In this document: positions 8,601 to 17,038 of the stretch, piece after piece | Position numbering within the stretch: position 1 is the stretch's first letter | Layout of the letters: every line of letters begins with the position of its first letter | Origin: JBIICS01 sp044238735 | GTDB taxonomy: Bacteria; Bacteroidota; Bacteroidia; UBA4408 | NCBI GenBank assembly: GCA_044238735.1 | Contig: JBIICS010000027.1 | Coordinates: 1-26,266 of the forward strand | Reading direction: 5' to 3' | DNA length: 26,266 nt | Position numbers and translations under genes: made by a program | Notes under the pieces: model-generated | Told to the model about the DNA's origin: nothing | What the model saw: only the letters and a program-made list of their open reading frames with translations | Database searches by the model: none

Positions 8601-8747
8601 AAAAGCCTTTTGTGAGCAGGAAATATAATACCTGTAAGTTTTACACATTTTATAAAAGACTGTTAGCTTTACAAGAAATCCACAAAGTGTTAAAAACCAA
8701 CTCATTTTTACAATTCATTAAGCGCTATTATAAGTAATAAATAATCC

Positions 8748-8755
8748 TATTTTTG
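8748..8755 (+). promoter_or_regulatory. Putative -7 promoter element for the aminotransferase operon
   Basis: TATTTTTG matches TAnnTTTG and ends 10 bases before the first ATG (8766). This implies a nearly leaderless transcript. There is no obvious -33 TTG. Confidence 0.4.
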
Positions 8756-8765
8756 CCAAAATTTT

Positions 8766-10046
8766 ATGACCATGATTGCAACAGCTAACCAACGTGTTTC
8801 TCAGATGGCCGAAAACCTTATAGGTTCTGAGATTATAAAACTTGCCGGAGAAATAAATGAGAAAATTAAAAATGGAGAAAAAATATACAATCTAACTATT
8901 GGCGATTTCAATCCAAAAATTTTTCCGATTCCTTCTAAACTTCAGGAATTAATTATTGAGGCGTATCAAAACAACGAGACCAATTACCCCCCTGCCGATG
9001 GTATCTTAGACTTAAGGAAATCGGTTTCCCAATTTTTAAAATCACAGTTTAATTTAGATTACGCTGCAGATAGTATTTTAATTTCAGGCGGTTCGCGTCC
9101 TTTAATTTACGCGGTATTTCAAACTGTAGTAGATCCAGGAGATACTATTTTATTTCCGGTACCATCTTGGAATAACAACCATTACACACACTTGTCGCGT
9201 GGTAAAATGCAATTTATTGAAACCCGTGCAGAGCAAAATTTTATGCCCACTGCAGAGGAGTTAAAACCTCATATTCAAAAATCGGCTCTAGTTGCTTTAT
9301 GTTCCCCTTTAAACCCTACCGGAACGGCTTTTACTGCTGAAGGTTTAAGCGAAATTTGTGATTTAATTTTAGCAGAAAATCAAAGAAGAACTGCTGACGA
9401 GAAACCTGTTTATTTAATGTATGATCAGGTTTATTCTGCATTAACGTTTGGCAGTACTAAACATGTAGACCCGGTAAGTTTAAGACCCGAAATGAGAGAT
9501 TATACCATTTATGTTGACGGATTATCCAAGTCTTTATCGGCTACCGGTGTTCGAGTGGGATGGTCTTTTGGTCCCAAAAAACTAATTGATAAAATGAAGA
9601 ACATATTAGGACATGTTGGAGCTTGGGCCCCAAAAGCCGAGCAGGTTGCAACAGCTCAATACTTAGCCCACGAATCTGAAGTAGATTTGTTTTTAAATTC
9701 TTTTAAAAGTGAGATTTTAAAAAGACTGGAAGGATTTTATAAAGGATTTATGCAATTAAAATCGGAAGGTTTTAATGTTAATGCCATAGCTCCACAGGCC
9801 GCTATTTATTTAACAGTAGAATTAAATCTGAAAGGTAAAACAACTGCAGACGGAACAGTATTAAACACAACTGCCGATGCCACTAAATATATTTTAGATG
9901 AAGCGAAAATTGGGATCGTTCCTTTTTCTGCATTTGGCGCTAGCGCAGATTCTACCTGGTATCGTATTTCGGTTGGCACTTGTACCGTTTCCGATATTGA
10001 TCAGATTATTTCTAACTTAAGAGTGGCGTTAGGTAAGCTGAAGTAA
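8766..10046 (+). CDS. PLP-dependent class I/II aminotransferase
   Basis: This is a fold-type I aminotransferase of the aspartate aminotransferase superfamily, 426 residues. The Schiff-base lysine is K255 in DGLSKSLSATGVRVG. Cofactor-contacting positions are N183 (SPLNPTG), D220 and Y223 (YDQVYSAL) and the Arg in GVRVGW. The C-terminal substrate-carboxylate Arg is probably in WYRISVGT. YPPADGILDLRKSV near residue 74 is the usual substrate-loop region. The amino donor and acceptor cannot be assigned. Two ATGs compete (8766 and 8772); I kept the first. It is the first gene of an operon, and manC starts 2 bases after its stop. Confidence 0.9.
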   Translation: MTMIATANQRVSQMAENLIGSEIIKLAGEINEKIKNGEKIYNLTIGDFNPKIFPIPSKLQELIIEAYQNNETNYPPADGILDLRKSVSQFLKSQFNLDYAADSILISGGSRPLIYAVFQTVVDPGDTILFPVPSWNNNHYTHLSRGKMQFIETRAEQNFMPTAEELKPHIQKSALVALCSPLNPTGTAFTAEGLSEICDLILAENQRRTADEKPVYLMYDQVYSALTFGSTKHVDPVSLRPEMRDYTIYVDGLSKSLSATGVRVGWSFGPKKLIDKMKNILGHVGAWAPKAEQVATAQYLAHESEVDLFLNSFKSEILKRLEGFYKGFMQLKSEGFNVNAIAPQAAIYLTVELNLKGKTTADGTVLNTTADATKYILDEAKIGIVPFSAFGASADSTWYRISVGTCTVSDIDQIISNLRVALGKLK

Positions 10047-10048
10047 AC

Positions 10049-11140
10049 ATGGGAAAAAATAATTTTTGCGTTATAATGGCAGGCGGCGTTGGCAGTAGAT
10101 TTTGGCCAATGAGCAGAACAGAAAAGCCTAAACAATTTCTGGATATTTTAGGTTTAGGCAAAACCCTTTTACAAATGACTTACGATAGGTTTTTGCCTAT
10201 TTGTCCGAAAGAAAATATTTTAATAGTTACTAATACCGATTACTATCATTTAGTAAAAGAACAATTACCCGAAATACCGGATGAAAATATTTTACTAGAG
10301 CCCATGCGTAAAAACACAGCACCGTGTGTTGCGTATGCCAGTTATAAAATAGCACTAAAAAATCCGGACGCTAATGTTTGCGTTGCACCTTCCGATCATT
10401 TAATCTTAAAAGAAGATGTTTTTTTAAAAGCCATAAAATCGTGTTTTAAGAAAACCAAATCGGAAGATTGTTTGATGACCATTGGAATAAAACCCACTCG
10501 CCCCGATACCGGATATGGTTATATTCAGTTTACAAAAAGCGATAAAGAAGAAACTGATAAGCGAATTAATAAAGTAAAAACATTTACCGAAAAGCCGGAT
10601 TTGGAAATGGCCAAATTCTTTTTAGAAAGTGGGGACTTTTTATGGAATGCGGGGATATTTGTTTGGAACGTACAAAGTATTTTAAAAGCATTAGACAACT
10701 ATTTACCCGAGATAAATAATATTTTTAAAGACGGTAAAGATTTATACAATACTCCTCAGGAAAAAGGATTTATTGATGAAGCTTATATTCAATGCAAAAA
10801 CATAAGCATTGATTATGGTGTAATGGAAAAAGCAAATAACGTATACGTTAGAGCTTCTATAATTGGCTGGTCGGATTTAGGAACCTGGGGGTCGCTGTAT
10901 ACCCATATTAAACACGACGAAAAAGAAAATGCGGTAGTAGGTAAAAACGTTTTATTATACGATAGCAGCAACAACATCATTAATGTACCTAAAAATAAAC
11001 TTGTTGTTTTGCAAGGCTTAAACGATTATATAGTGGTAGAGGCAGACCATATTTTATTGGTTTGTAAAAAACAAGATGAACAACAAATCAGACAATTTGT
11101 TGCGGATGTTAAGAGTACTAAAGGTGATAAATTTGTTTAA
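10049..11140 (+). CDS. manC: Mannose-1-phosphate guanylyltransferase
   Basis: It makes GDP-mannose from mannose-1-phosphate and GTP for glycan synthesis. The nucleotidyltransferase signature VIMAGGVGSRFWPMSR is at residues 8-23, followed by the conserved KPKQF (26-30). Further family blocks are EPMRKNTAPC, APSDHLI, TGYGYIQF, FTEKPD, LWNAGIFVW and GWSDLGTWGSLY. At 363 residues it is the short form, without the fused C-terminal phosphomannose isomerase domain of ManC/AlgA proteins. It is tightly coupled to the upstream aminotransferase and overlaps the downstream DUF4159 gene by 35 bases, so the three genes are probably one transcript. Confidence 0.93.
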   Translation: MGKNNFCVIMAGGVGSRFWPMSRTEKPKQFLDILGLGKTLLQMTYDRFLPICPKENILIVTNTDYYHLVKEQLPEIPDENILLEPMRKNTAPCVAYASYKIALKNPDANVCVAPSDHLILKEDVFLKAIKSCFKKTKSEDCLMTIGIKPTRPDTGYGYIQFTKSDKEETDKRINKVKTFTEKPDLEMAKFFLESGDFLWNAGIFVWNVQSILKALDNYLPEINNIFKDGKDLYNTPQEKGFIDEAYIQCKNISIDYGVMEKANNVYVRASIIGWSDLGTWGSLYTHIKHDEKENAVVGKNVLLYDSSNNIINVPKNKLVVLQGLNDYIVVEADHILLVCKKQDEQQIRQFVADVKSTKGDKFV

Positions 11141-11798
11141 CAAGTTTACTTCAATACTATTATTACTTGCCTTTATCGGATATTCCTTTACCGGTAATTA
11201 TTCATACAAGATTGCTGTTTTAAAATATAATGGTGGCGGCGATTGGTATGCTAACTTAGAAACATCACTCCCTAATCTGATTAAATTTTGCAACGATCAA
11301 TTAGGAACGGCGATAAATCCGGAACAGGCGGTAGTTGAAGCTGGGTCAGTAGAAATTTTTAATTATCCTTTTGTGCATATGACCGGGCATGGGAACGTAA
11401 TTTTTACTAATCAGGAAGCAGAGAACTTAAGAAAATACTTAATTGCCGGTGGTTTTTTACACATTGATGATAACTATGGTTTAGATAAATTTATTCGTCC
11501 GCAAATGAAAAAGGTTTTCCCTGAACTTGATTTTGTTGAACTCCCTTTTTCGCATGAAATCTATCATCAAAAATTCAAATTTGCTTCTGGTTTACCCAAA
11601 GTACACGAACATGATAATAAACCTCCGCAAGGATTTGGATTAATTTACAAAGGGCGATTGGTTTGTTTTTATAGTTTTGAATGTGATCTGGGGGATGGTT
11701 GGGAAAGTCCGGAAGTTCATAAAGATTCTGAAGAGTCTAGAATTAAAGCTCTTAAAATGGGTGCTAACCTTGTACAATATGCGTTAATGAACAAATAA
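11106..11798 (+). CDS. DUF4159 family exported protein
   Basis: This 230-residue protein has an N-terminal hydrophobic export segment (SILLLLAFIGYSF) after a short basic stretch. The mature part has the DUF4159 hallmarks: LKYNGGGDWYANLETSLPNL, HMTGHGNVIF, the GGFLHIDDNYG block, LPKVHEHDNKPPQGFG and DLGDGWESPEVH. The fold is thought to be glutamine-amidotransferase/flavodoxin-like, and the function is unknown. I chose the ATG at 11106 because it puts the signal segment near the N-terminus; an earlier in-frame ATG at 11076 adds ten polar residues. Either start lies inside manC, so translational coupling is likely. The protein is widespread in Bacteroidota and has no assigned role that I know of. 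Confidence 0.88.
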   Translation: MLRVLKVINLFNKFTSILLLLAFIGYSFTGNYSYKIAVLKYNGGGDWYANLETSLPNLIKFCNDQLGTAINPEQAVVEAGSVEIFNYPFVHMTGHGNVIFTNQEAENLRKYLIAGGFLHIDDNYGLDKFIRPQMKKVFPELDFVELPFSHEIYHQKFKFASGLPKVHEHDNKPPQGFGLIYKGRLVCFYSFECDLGDGWESPEVHKDSEESRIKALKMGANLVQYALMNK

Positions 11799-11847
11799 TT
11801 ACCCTTTTTTATTTTTTACACTCCACTATTTTATCATAATAATGAAC

Positions 11848-11883
11848 AAAAAAAGGATTTTGAAACTAGTTTCAAAATCCTTT
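11848..11883. terminator. Bidirectional terminator: 32-bp perfect palindrome between convergent genes
   Basis: Positions 11852-11883 read identically on both strands (centre CTAG at 11866-11869). A run of seven A (11848-11854) gives the minus-strand transcript of the AsmA-like gene a CC-T7 ending, so termination is stronger in that direction. It also follows the plus-strand DUF4159 gene by 50 bases. Confidence 0.85.
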
Positions 11884-11991
11884 AAAAGACATTGTTTATG
11901 TAAAAGACTAATCTATCATTTTCAACCTTTTTAGCATTATAAACTTTGGAATAAAAGAGATTCCAAATTCATAAAAATTGAATTACCCCCC

Positions 11992-14688
11992 TTATTTTCC
12001 AAACAAGCCTTTTAACTTTTTCTCGGCTTCTTTTTTAGCTTTTTCTTCGGCCTCTTTCTTTTTCTTTTCTATTTCAGCCTTCATTTTGGCTTCGGCTTCT
12101 TTTGCCTTTGCTTCGGCTTCGGCCTTTATTTTGTCGGCTTCTGCTTTTACTTTAGCCTCGGCTTCAGTTTTTATTTTATCGGCCTCGGCTCTTACTTTTG
12201 CTTCAGCTTCGGCTTTTAATTTATCCGCTTCAGCTTTTGCTTTATCCATAGCTTGATCTTTTAAATCATTAACCATATTTTTAGCCTGATCTTTTAGATC
12301 TAATTTTATTTTTGGATCTGATGCAGTGCCGGTTACTAAGGCATTTACTTTAATTCGCTCGCCTACATTTGCATTTACACCCTGAGAAGCAGCCTGAGCA
12401 ACGAGTCCATTAATTACGCCATTAGCAGCCGAACCTAATTCGGATCGAGGCATATCAAACACCATTTTGTAATCAATTTTTTGATCTAAATAATTTACTC
12501 CGGCAATATTTAAGTTACTGTTCCCGATTTTTATATCAAAGGGTTCCACCTCCACTTTTCCGTCTTTCACTTTAAATGAAAGATCTACATTATTAAGCGG
12601 AAAGTTTTTGTATTGATTTTGCTTTAGTTGATCGGCTATTTTAGAAAGTGCCGGATGATTGCTTAATACTACATTAACGGTTTGCAACTTACCATAGGCA
12701 TTTAAAGAATTATAGTCGGGCTCCATTTTACTATCCAACACAGTAGATAAATTAAAAATGGTATTAAACTTACCTTTTGCATATTTAGCCGCAGGAGCTA
12801 ACTTTTGAACAGAATTAAAATACGCATATGATTTTGGTATATCAAATCCTTCAATAGACAACTGCATATCAACTGCCGGGCGTTTAATATTTTTGGTATC
12901 GTAATAACCGGTCATTCCTAAAATACCATCAAACAACATCATTTTAAGGCCACTCATATCCATTCGGCTATCCTTAATTTTTAAAGTTCCGGAAGTATTA
13001 TAAATGGTTAATTTATCGTAATCCATTTTCTTGATATCCGAAACTAACTCTACATCTAAATTAGATGGAACTTCAACCACAGTCATTGGCGCCGTATCGG
13101 CCGGTGCTGCAGTAGTTGTGGTTTCTTCGGGCCCCATTAATTCATCGATATTTAAGTAATTTGAGTTAAAGTTAAATCTGCCGTGCAGCAATTCATCTTT
13201 AAAAACATAAGCCATATAGTTATCTACTATTCCCACAAAACTAATATCGCTCTTTCCTATTTTGGCGTTGAAACGACTAAGGTTAAGATTTTGTGGAGTA
13301 AAGCTCATATCGGCCCCTGAAATTTCTGTTGCATAAGATAAATCAGCCGACTTGTACTTCATGTTTTCTATTTTCAAATTACCCGATGCCTTAAACTCAT
13401 CGTATTTTTCTTTTTCGATAGCACTCATACGACCTTTCATGTCAATATCGGCAGTAAAGGTTCCGCTCATTTCGGTTCCTTCCATGGGTACAAAGTCTTT
13501 AACCTCGGCTAAATTTAATTTTCCCTTTACAGTTCCATCAATATTAGCATCACTAACCGGAGTAGTAATTAACATGCGAACATCCACCGGATTGCTACCC
13601 ATCTCTACATGAAACTTTCTGATATCCACCACTGTGTTATCAGGGTTTCCGGTTTTGTTATCTACTTTTAAATCGATATTAATATTCTTTACTGCTTTAG
13701 GTAAAGATGGATACTGGAACATTGCATTTTCCACCAACAGCGTAATTCCGAAAGCTGGCATTACTTTATCGTTATAAATTCCCTTTGCATAACCATCAAA
13801 AGCCAGCTTTCCACTTGTTTTAACGTTTTCAAAATCTTTGGTGTAAGAACCCGGAACCAGTGATAGGAATTCTTTAAAATCTGCTTTTTTAGCATTAAAT
13901 TTTAAATCCATGTCCATATCTTCTTTAGGCATGGCAAAATAACCATCCAACCCGAACACCAAAGCATTTAAAGCAAATTCATTCTCCTTGAATGTAAATT
14001 TAAAGTTCGGCATGTCTGCTGTTAGAGTAGCTTTAATACCCGTTTTTAATTTATTGAAATAATTAACGCCACCATATCCATATGTTAACTGATCGATTGT
14101 GGTTTCGGTAATTAAGTCGAAAATATCCTGGGTAAAGTCGCCTTTTAGTTCGTGGTTTAATCCAACCAGTTTAGAATACATATCGGATTGCTTATCGTCG
14201 TATACCAGATAACCGTTAATAATTGCAAAACGCTTTAATCCGATTTGAAATTTGGTGGGTTCTGCGGGAGCTGCCGTAACGGTATCGGCTGAAGGCTTCG
14301 TTATGTCCCAGTTTGCTTTACCATCTTTTAAGACTATTGCATTAATACGCGGATTGTTCAATACAATTCCATTAATTTCCATCTTCTCCCCTTTTATAAC
14401 CGACATCAGATTTAAACGAAGATCCAATGATTTTAATGAAATTAAGGTGTCGTTTTTAAAATCATCTATGCCTACTACTTTTAAATCGTTTAAGGTAAAC
14501 GAAAAATTAGGAAAGGTAGAAATGATAGTTAAATCGAAAGATCCCCAATCTACTTTTGCATTTAAATTTTTGTTAGCCTCCTCTTTAACCAGCTGCACAA
14601 TTTTATCCTTAAACAGGAAAGGCAGGGCTACCAGTGTTCCAATCAACAACACTAAAACAATTCCGATAATACTTAGTACTTTTTTCAT
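11992..14688 (-). CDS. AsmA-like membrane-anchored protein with K/A/E-rich helical tail
   Basis: This 898-residue protein has a single N-terminal membrane anchor (VLSIIGIVLVLLIGTLVALP, residues about 4-23). The following NLNAKVDWGSFDL and NPRINAIVLKDGKANWDI motifs are typical of the AsmA / chorein-like repeating beta-groove family. Relatives (AsmA, TamB, YhdP) sit in the cell envelope and are implicated in lipid transport or outer-membrane homeostasis; the role here is inferred. Residues about 545-560 are a TTTAAPADTAP linker. The last 92 residues are an almost uninterrupted charged helix of K, A and E with a 15-residue period (DKLKAEAEAKVRAEA and variants), ending KKLKGLFGK. It is the last gene on its strand and is bounded downstream by the palindromic terminator. 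Confidence 0.82.
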   Translation of the reverse strand: MKKVLSIIGIVLVLLIGTLVALPFLFKDKIVQLVKEEANKNLNAKVDWGSFDLTIISTFPNFSFTLNDLKVVGIDDFKNDTLISLKSLDLRLNLMSVIKGEKMEINGIVLNNPRINAIVLKDGKANWDITKPSADTVTAAPAEPTKFQIGLKRFAIINGYLVYDDKQSDMYSKLVGLNHELKGDFTQDIFDLITETTIDQLTYGYGGVNYFNKLKTGIKATLTADMPNFKFTFKENEFALNALVFGLDGYFAMPKEDMDMDLKFNAKKADFKEFLSLVPGSYTKDFENVKTSGKLAFDGYAKGIYNDKVMPAFGITLLVENAMFQYPSLPKAVKNINIDLKVDNKTGNPDNTVVDIRKFHVEMGSNPVDVRMLITTPVSDANIDGTVKGKLNLAEVKDFVPMEGTEMSGTFTADIDMKGRMSAIEKEKYDEFKASGNLKIENMKYKSADLSYATEISGADMSFTPQNLNLSRFNAKIGKSDISFVGIVDNYMAYVFKDELLHGRFNFNSNYLNIDELMGPEETTTTAAPADTAPMTVVEVPSNLDVELVSDIKKMDYDKLTIYNTSGTLKIKDSRMDMSGLKMMLFDGILGMTGYYDTKNIKRPAVDMQLSIEGFDIPKSYAYFNSVQKLAPAAKYAKGKFNTIFNLSTVLDSKMEPDYNSLNAYGKLQTVNVVLSNHPALSKIADQLKQNQYKNFPLNNVDLSFKVKDGKVEVEPFDIKIGNSNLNIAGVNYLDQKIDYKMVFDMPRSELGSAANGVINGLVAQAASQGVNANVGERIKVNALVTGTASDPKIKLDLKDQAKNMVNDLKDQAMDKAKAEADKLKAEAEAKVRAEADKIKTEAEAKVKAEADKIKAEAEAKAKEAEAKMKAEIEKKKKEAEEKAKKEAEKKLKGLFGK
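12088..12225 (-). repeat. In-frame 45-bp tandem repeats coding the K/A/E-rich helix
   Basis: About three degenerate 15-codon units (DKLKAEAEAKVRAEA, DKIKTEAEAKVKAEA, DKIKAEAEAKAKEAE) lie at residues 822-867 of the AsmA-like protein. Confidence 0.75.
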
Positions 14689-14734
14689 TCTTCTTAGTTT
14701 TATTATATCTGTGGTTTATTTATAAATCGTTTAA

Positions 14735-15079
14735 TTATTTATATTGTTCGTTTAACAAAGAATCAACTTCCTGTTTCAGGACAGGTAAATCTTTAACAAT
14801 AACTTTCCAAATTATTACATCATTAACATTATCATAAGCATGAATCACTTTATTTCTTAGATCAACAATAAGCCTCTTATAAGAAATAGGTATATCAGGA
14901 TTTATTTTATCCAATTTATTTACTGCCTCTCCAATAATTTCGAGTTCTCTTTCTACCGCCCTTCTGATTGTTTTGTTTGATTTATATAAATCAAAATCTT
15001 TTTTTTGTTGCAGATGGTCGTCTATACTTTCAATTGCAATCTTAATATCAGTTAGCAACTTTAACTCTTCAACCTTCAT
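14735..15079 (-). CDS. hepT: HepT-like HEPN toxin/ribonuclease of an MNT-HepT module
   Basis: This 114-residue, all-helical protein has the HEPN RNase motif Rx4HxY as RNKVIHAY (R75, H80, Y82), followed by DNVNDVIIWKVI. In characterised HepT proteins the motif forms the RNase site at a dimer interface, and the Tyr is AMPylated by the partner MNT protein. The length and the REL-IIGEAVNKL block fit DUF86/HepT. Its ATG overlaps the stop of the nucleotidyltransferase gene by 4 bases (ATGA), the usual toxin-antitoxin coupling. It lies at the end of the recN transcript. Confidence 0.88.
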   Translation of the reverse strand: MKVEELKLLTDIKIAIESIDDHLQQKKDFDLYKSNKTIRRAVERELEIIGEAVNKLDKINPDIPISYKRLIVDLRNKVIHAYDNVNDVIIWKVIVKDLPVLKQEVDSLLNEQYK

Positions 15080-15375
15080 AACAATTTTATTTTATTACGA
15101 TTGATTGACTTAAGAAGGTAGGGATTTGATATAGTCTCTTCTGCAAGCAAGTCTACATCCTTTTTTAAAAGATCCTGAAGGGCATACAATAAATTAAAAT
15201 AATTATCTGCATAGCTAACATAATCCAAATCTGATTTAAATTTCACTAGAAAATCAAAATCAGCATTATCATTACCTTCACAGGCACTTCCAAAAAGAGA
15301 AGCGGACACTACACCGTTAGCCTTTAAGAGGGCAACTATTTCGTTTAAATTATTATTTACCTGAGAATTCTTCAC
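15076..15375 (-). CDS. mntA: MNT-type minimal nucleotidyltransferase, antitoxin partner of HepT
   Basis: This 99-residue protein belongs to the polymerase-beta nucleotidyltransferase superfamily. The active-site motif is LFGSACEGNDNADFDFLV, with G29-S30 and the metal-binding pair D39 and D41. A third carboxylate is in KKDVDLLAE (D73/D75). ISNPYLLKSINR near the C-terminus is typical of the family. In known pairs this enzyme AMPylates the HepT Tyr and silences the toxin. The GS-to-DxD spacing is 8 residues rather than the usual 10, and the usual Arg of GSxARG is missing, so activity is not certain. The start is GTG at 15375, sharing one base with the recN stop codon (TAGTG), so it depends on recN translation. 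Confidence 0.85.
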   Translation of the reverse strand: MKNSQVNNNLNEIVALLKANGVVSASLFGSACEGNDNADFDFLVKFKSDLDYVSYADNYFNLLYALQDLLKKDVDLLAEETISNPYLLKSINRNKIKLL

Positions 15376-17033
15376 TAGACTAAATTTAACAATTCCTTTG
15401 CATTTTGTAAAGCTGTTTCAGTAGGTTTTCCAGTACTCAACATTTTAGCCACCTCCTCTATTCTTTCCTGCTTACTTAATTTTTTAATGTGGCTTATTGT
15501 TCTGTTTTTAACATCTTCTTTATATACAAAAAGATGATTACTTCCCTTACTGGCCATTTGAGGCAAATGTGTAATGGCCACAATTTGCATATTCAATGCC
15601 ATATCATTTAAGATCAACCCTATCTTATCTGCCACATCGCCCGAAACACCGGTATCTATCTCGTCAAAAATAATACTAGGGAGTTGGCGTGATTTAGCGG
15701 TAATGTTTTTAATACACAACATTAAACGAGATAATTCCCCTCCGGAAGCCACTTTGCTAATTTCATTTAAATCGCTGCCTTTGTTAGCCGAAAATAAAAA
15801 CGAAACTTTACTATATCCGTTGTTATTTAAATCCTGTTCCTTTGATAACTCGATTTTTAACTGTGCATTTTTCATACTCAGCAAAGCCAATTGTTCATGC
15901 ACATTGTTTTCGATAACATTTACCGCTTTTGTACGGTTTTGATGCAACTGATCGGCTTTCTTAAGCAATTCTTTTTTAATTAAATCAAGACTTACCGAAA
16001 GCTTTTTAATTTGCTCTTCGAGGGAAGATATAGTATTCAGTTTGGAAGAAATTTCCTCACGGATAGACTTTAATGCGTCAACTGAATTTACATTATGCTT
16101 TTTTTGTAAACGATAAAGTTTGTCCAGCATGCCATTAATTTCATCTATACGCGAAGGGCTATAAACAATATCACTTTCTACTGAGGTAATTTCATTATTT
16201 AAATCCTTTAACTCCAAGATAGAACTATTTAGTCGTTCGGCAAGAGCTTCAATACTTTTGTTCTTAGCAGAAAATTTGTTTAGCAGCGGTTTAACTTCGG
16301 CAAGCATTTGCAAAATATTTACTTCCGAATCGCTTATTAAACCTATGCTTTGCATTAAGCTTCTTTTAATATCTTCGGCATTATTAAGCGTTTCCAGCTC
16401 TTCTTCCAGCTCTGCCTGATTAATCTTTTCCAGATCGGCTTCTTCTAACTCGTTAAACTGAAACTGCAGATAATCCTGTTCTTTTCTGCTATTGGCTTCT
16501 TGCTCCTGTAGTACTGCCAAGTCCTTTTGAATGGATTTATAATTTTTATAATCTTTACGATATTCATCCAAAAGGGATGCATGCATACTAACGGCATCCA
16601 GCACATTTAACTGAAACTGCCCGTTACCCAATGCCAGTGTTTGATGCTGAGAATGGATATCCACCAAGTATGAAGAAAGTTCTTTTAAAAGATTCAGGTT
16701 AACAGGAGTATCATTTACAAAGGCTCTGGAGGTACCTGACGAAGAAATTTCTCTTCGGATGATACAAGTATCGCTATAATCCAGTTCGTTTTGATAAAAG
16801 AAATCCTGAAGGTTATAACTCTTCACTTCAAACTCTCCTTCAACAACACATTTTTTATCTTTATCAAACAAAACCTGTGTTTCGGCACGTTGCCCCATTA
16901 ATAAGCCTAAGGCTCCTAATAAAATTGATTTACCCGCTCCGGTTTCGCCGGTTATAATATTTAAACCTTTCTCGAATGCAATTTCTGAATTATCAATTAA
17001 TGCGTAATTGCTAATTTTTAAATTACCAAGCAT
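15375..17033 (-). CDS. recN: DNA repair protein RecN
   Basis: This SMC-like ATPase acts in double-strand break repair in the cytoplasm, and its 552 residues are standard. Walker A GETGAGKS is at residues 29-36. A coiled-coil region spans about residues 150-390 (with QSIGLISDSEVNILQML at the turn). The ABC signature SGGELSRL follows, then Walker B IIFDEIDTGVSG, and the H-loop region is VAITHLPQMAS. It starts 5 bases after the DUF4835 stop, within the coaBC-DUF4835-recN run, and is coupled at its 3' end to the MNT gene. Confidence 0.96.
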   Translation of the reverse strand: MLGNLKISNYALIDNSEIAFEKGLNIITGETGAGKSILLGALGLLMGQRAETQVLFDKDKKCVVEGEFEVKSYNLQDFFYQNELDYSDTCIIRREISSSGTSRAFVNDTPVNLNLLKELSSYLVDIHSQHQTLALGNGQFQLNVLDAVSMHASLLDEYRKDYKNYKSIQKDLAVLQEQEANSRKEQDYLQFQFNELEEADLEKINQAELEEELETLNNAEDIKRSLMQSIGLISDSEVNILQMLAEVKPLLNKFSAKNKSIEALAERLNSSILELKDLNNEITSVESDIVYSPSRIDEINGMLDKLYRLQKKHNVNSVDALKSIREEISSKLNTISSLEEQIKKLSVSLDLIKKELLKKADQLHQNRTKAVNVIENNVHEQLALLSMKNAQLKIELSKEQDLNNNGYSKVSFLFSANKGSDLNEISKVASGGELSRLMLCIKNITAKSRQLPSIIFDEIDTGVSGDVADKIGLILNDMALNMQIVAITHLPQMASKGSNHLFVYKEDVKNRTISHIKKLSKQERIEEVAKMLSTGKPTETALQNAKELLNLV

Positions 17034-17038
17034 CGTTC

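Noticed and set aside
11076..11105. Earlier ATG for the DUF4159 gene
   Set aside because: It adds ten polar residues ahead of the signal segment and lies deeper in manC; the 11106 start fits an exported protein better. Not excluded.
11978..12256. Plus-strand open frame with S/A/F repeats
   Set aside because: It is the antisense of the K/A/E-rich tail of the AsmA-like gene; the repeats explain why it stays open.
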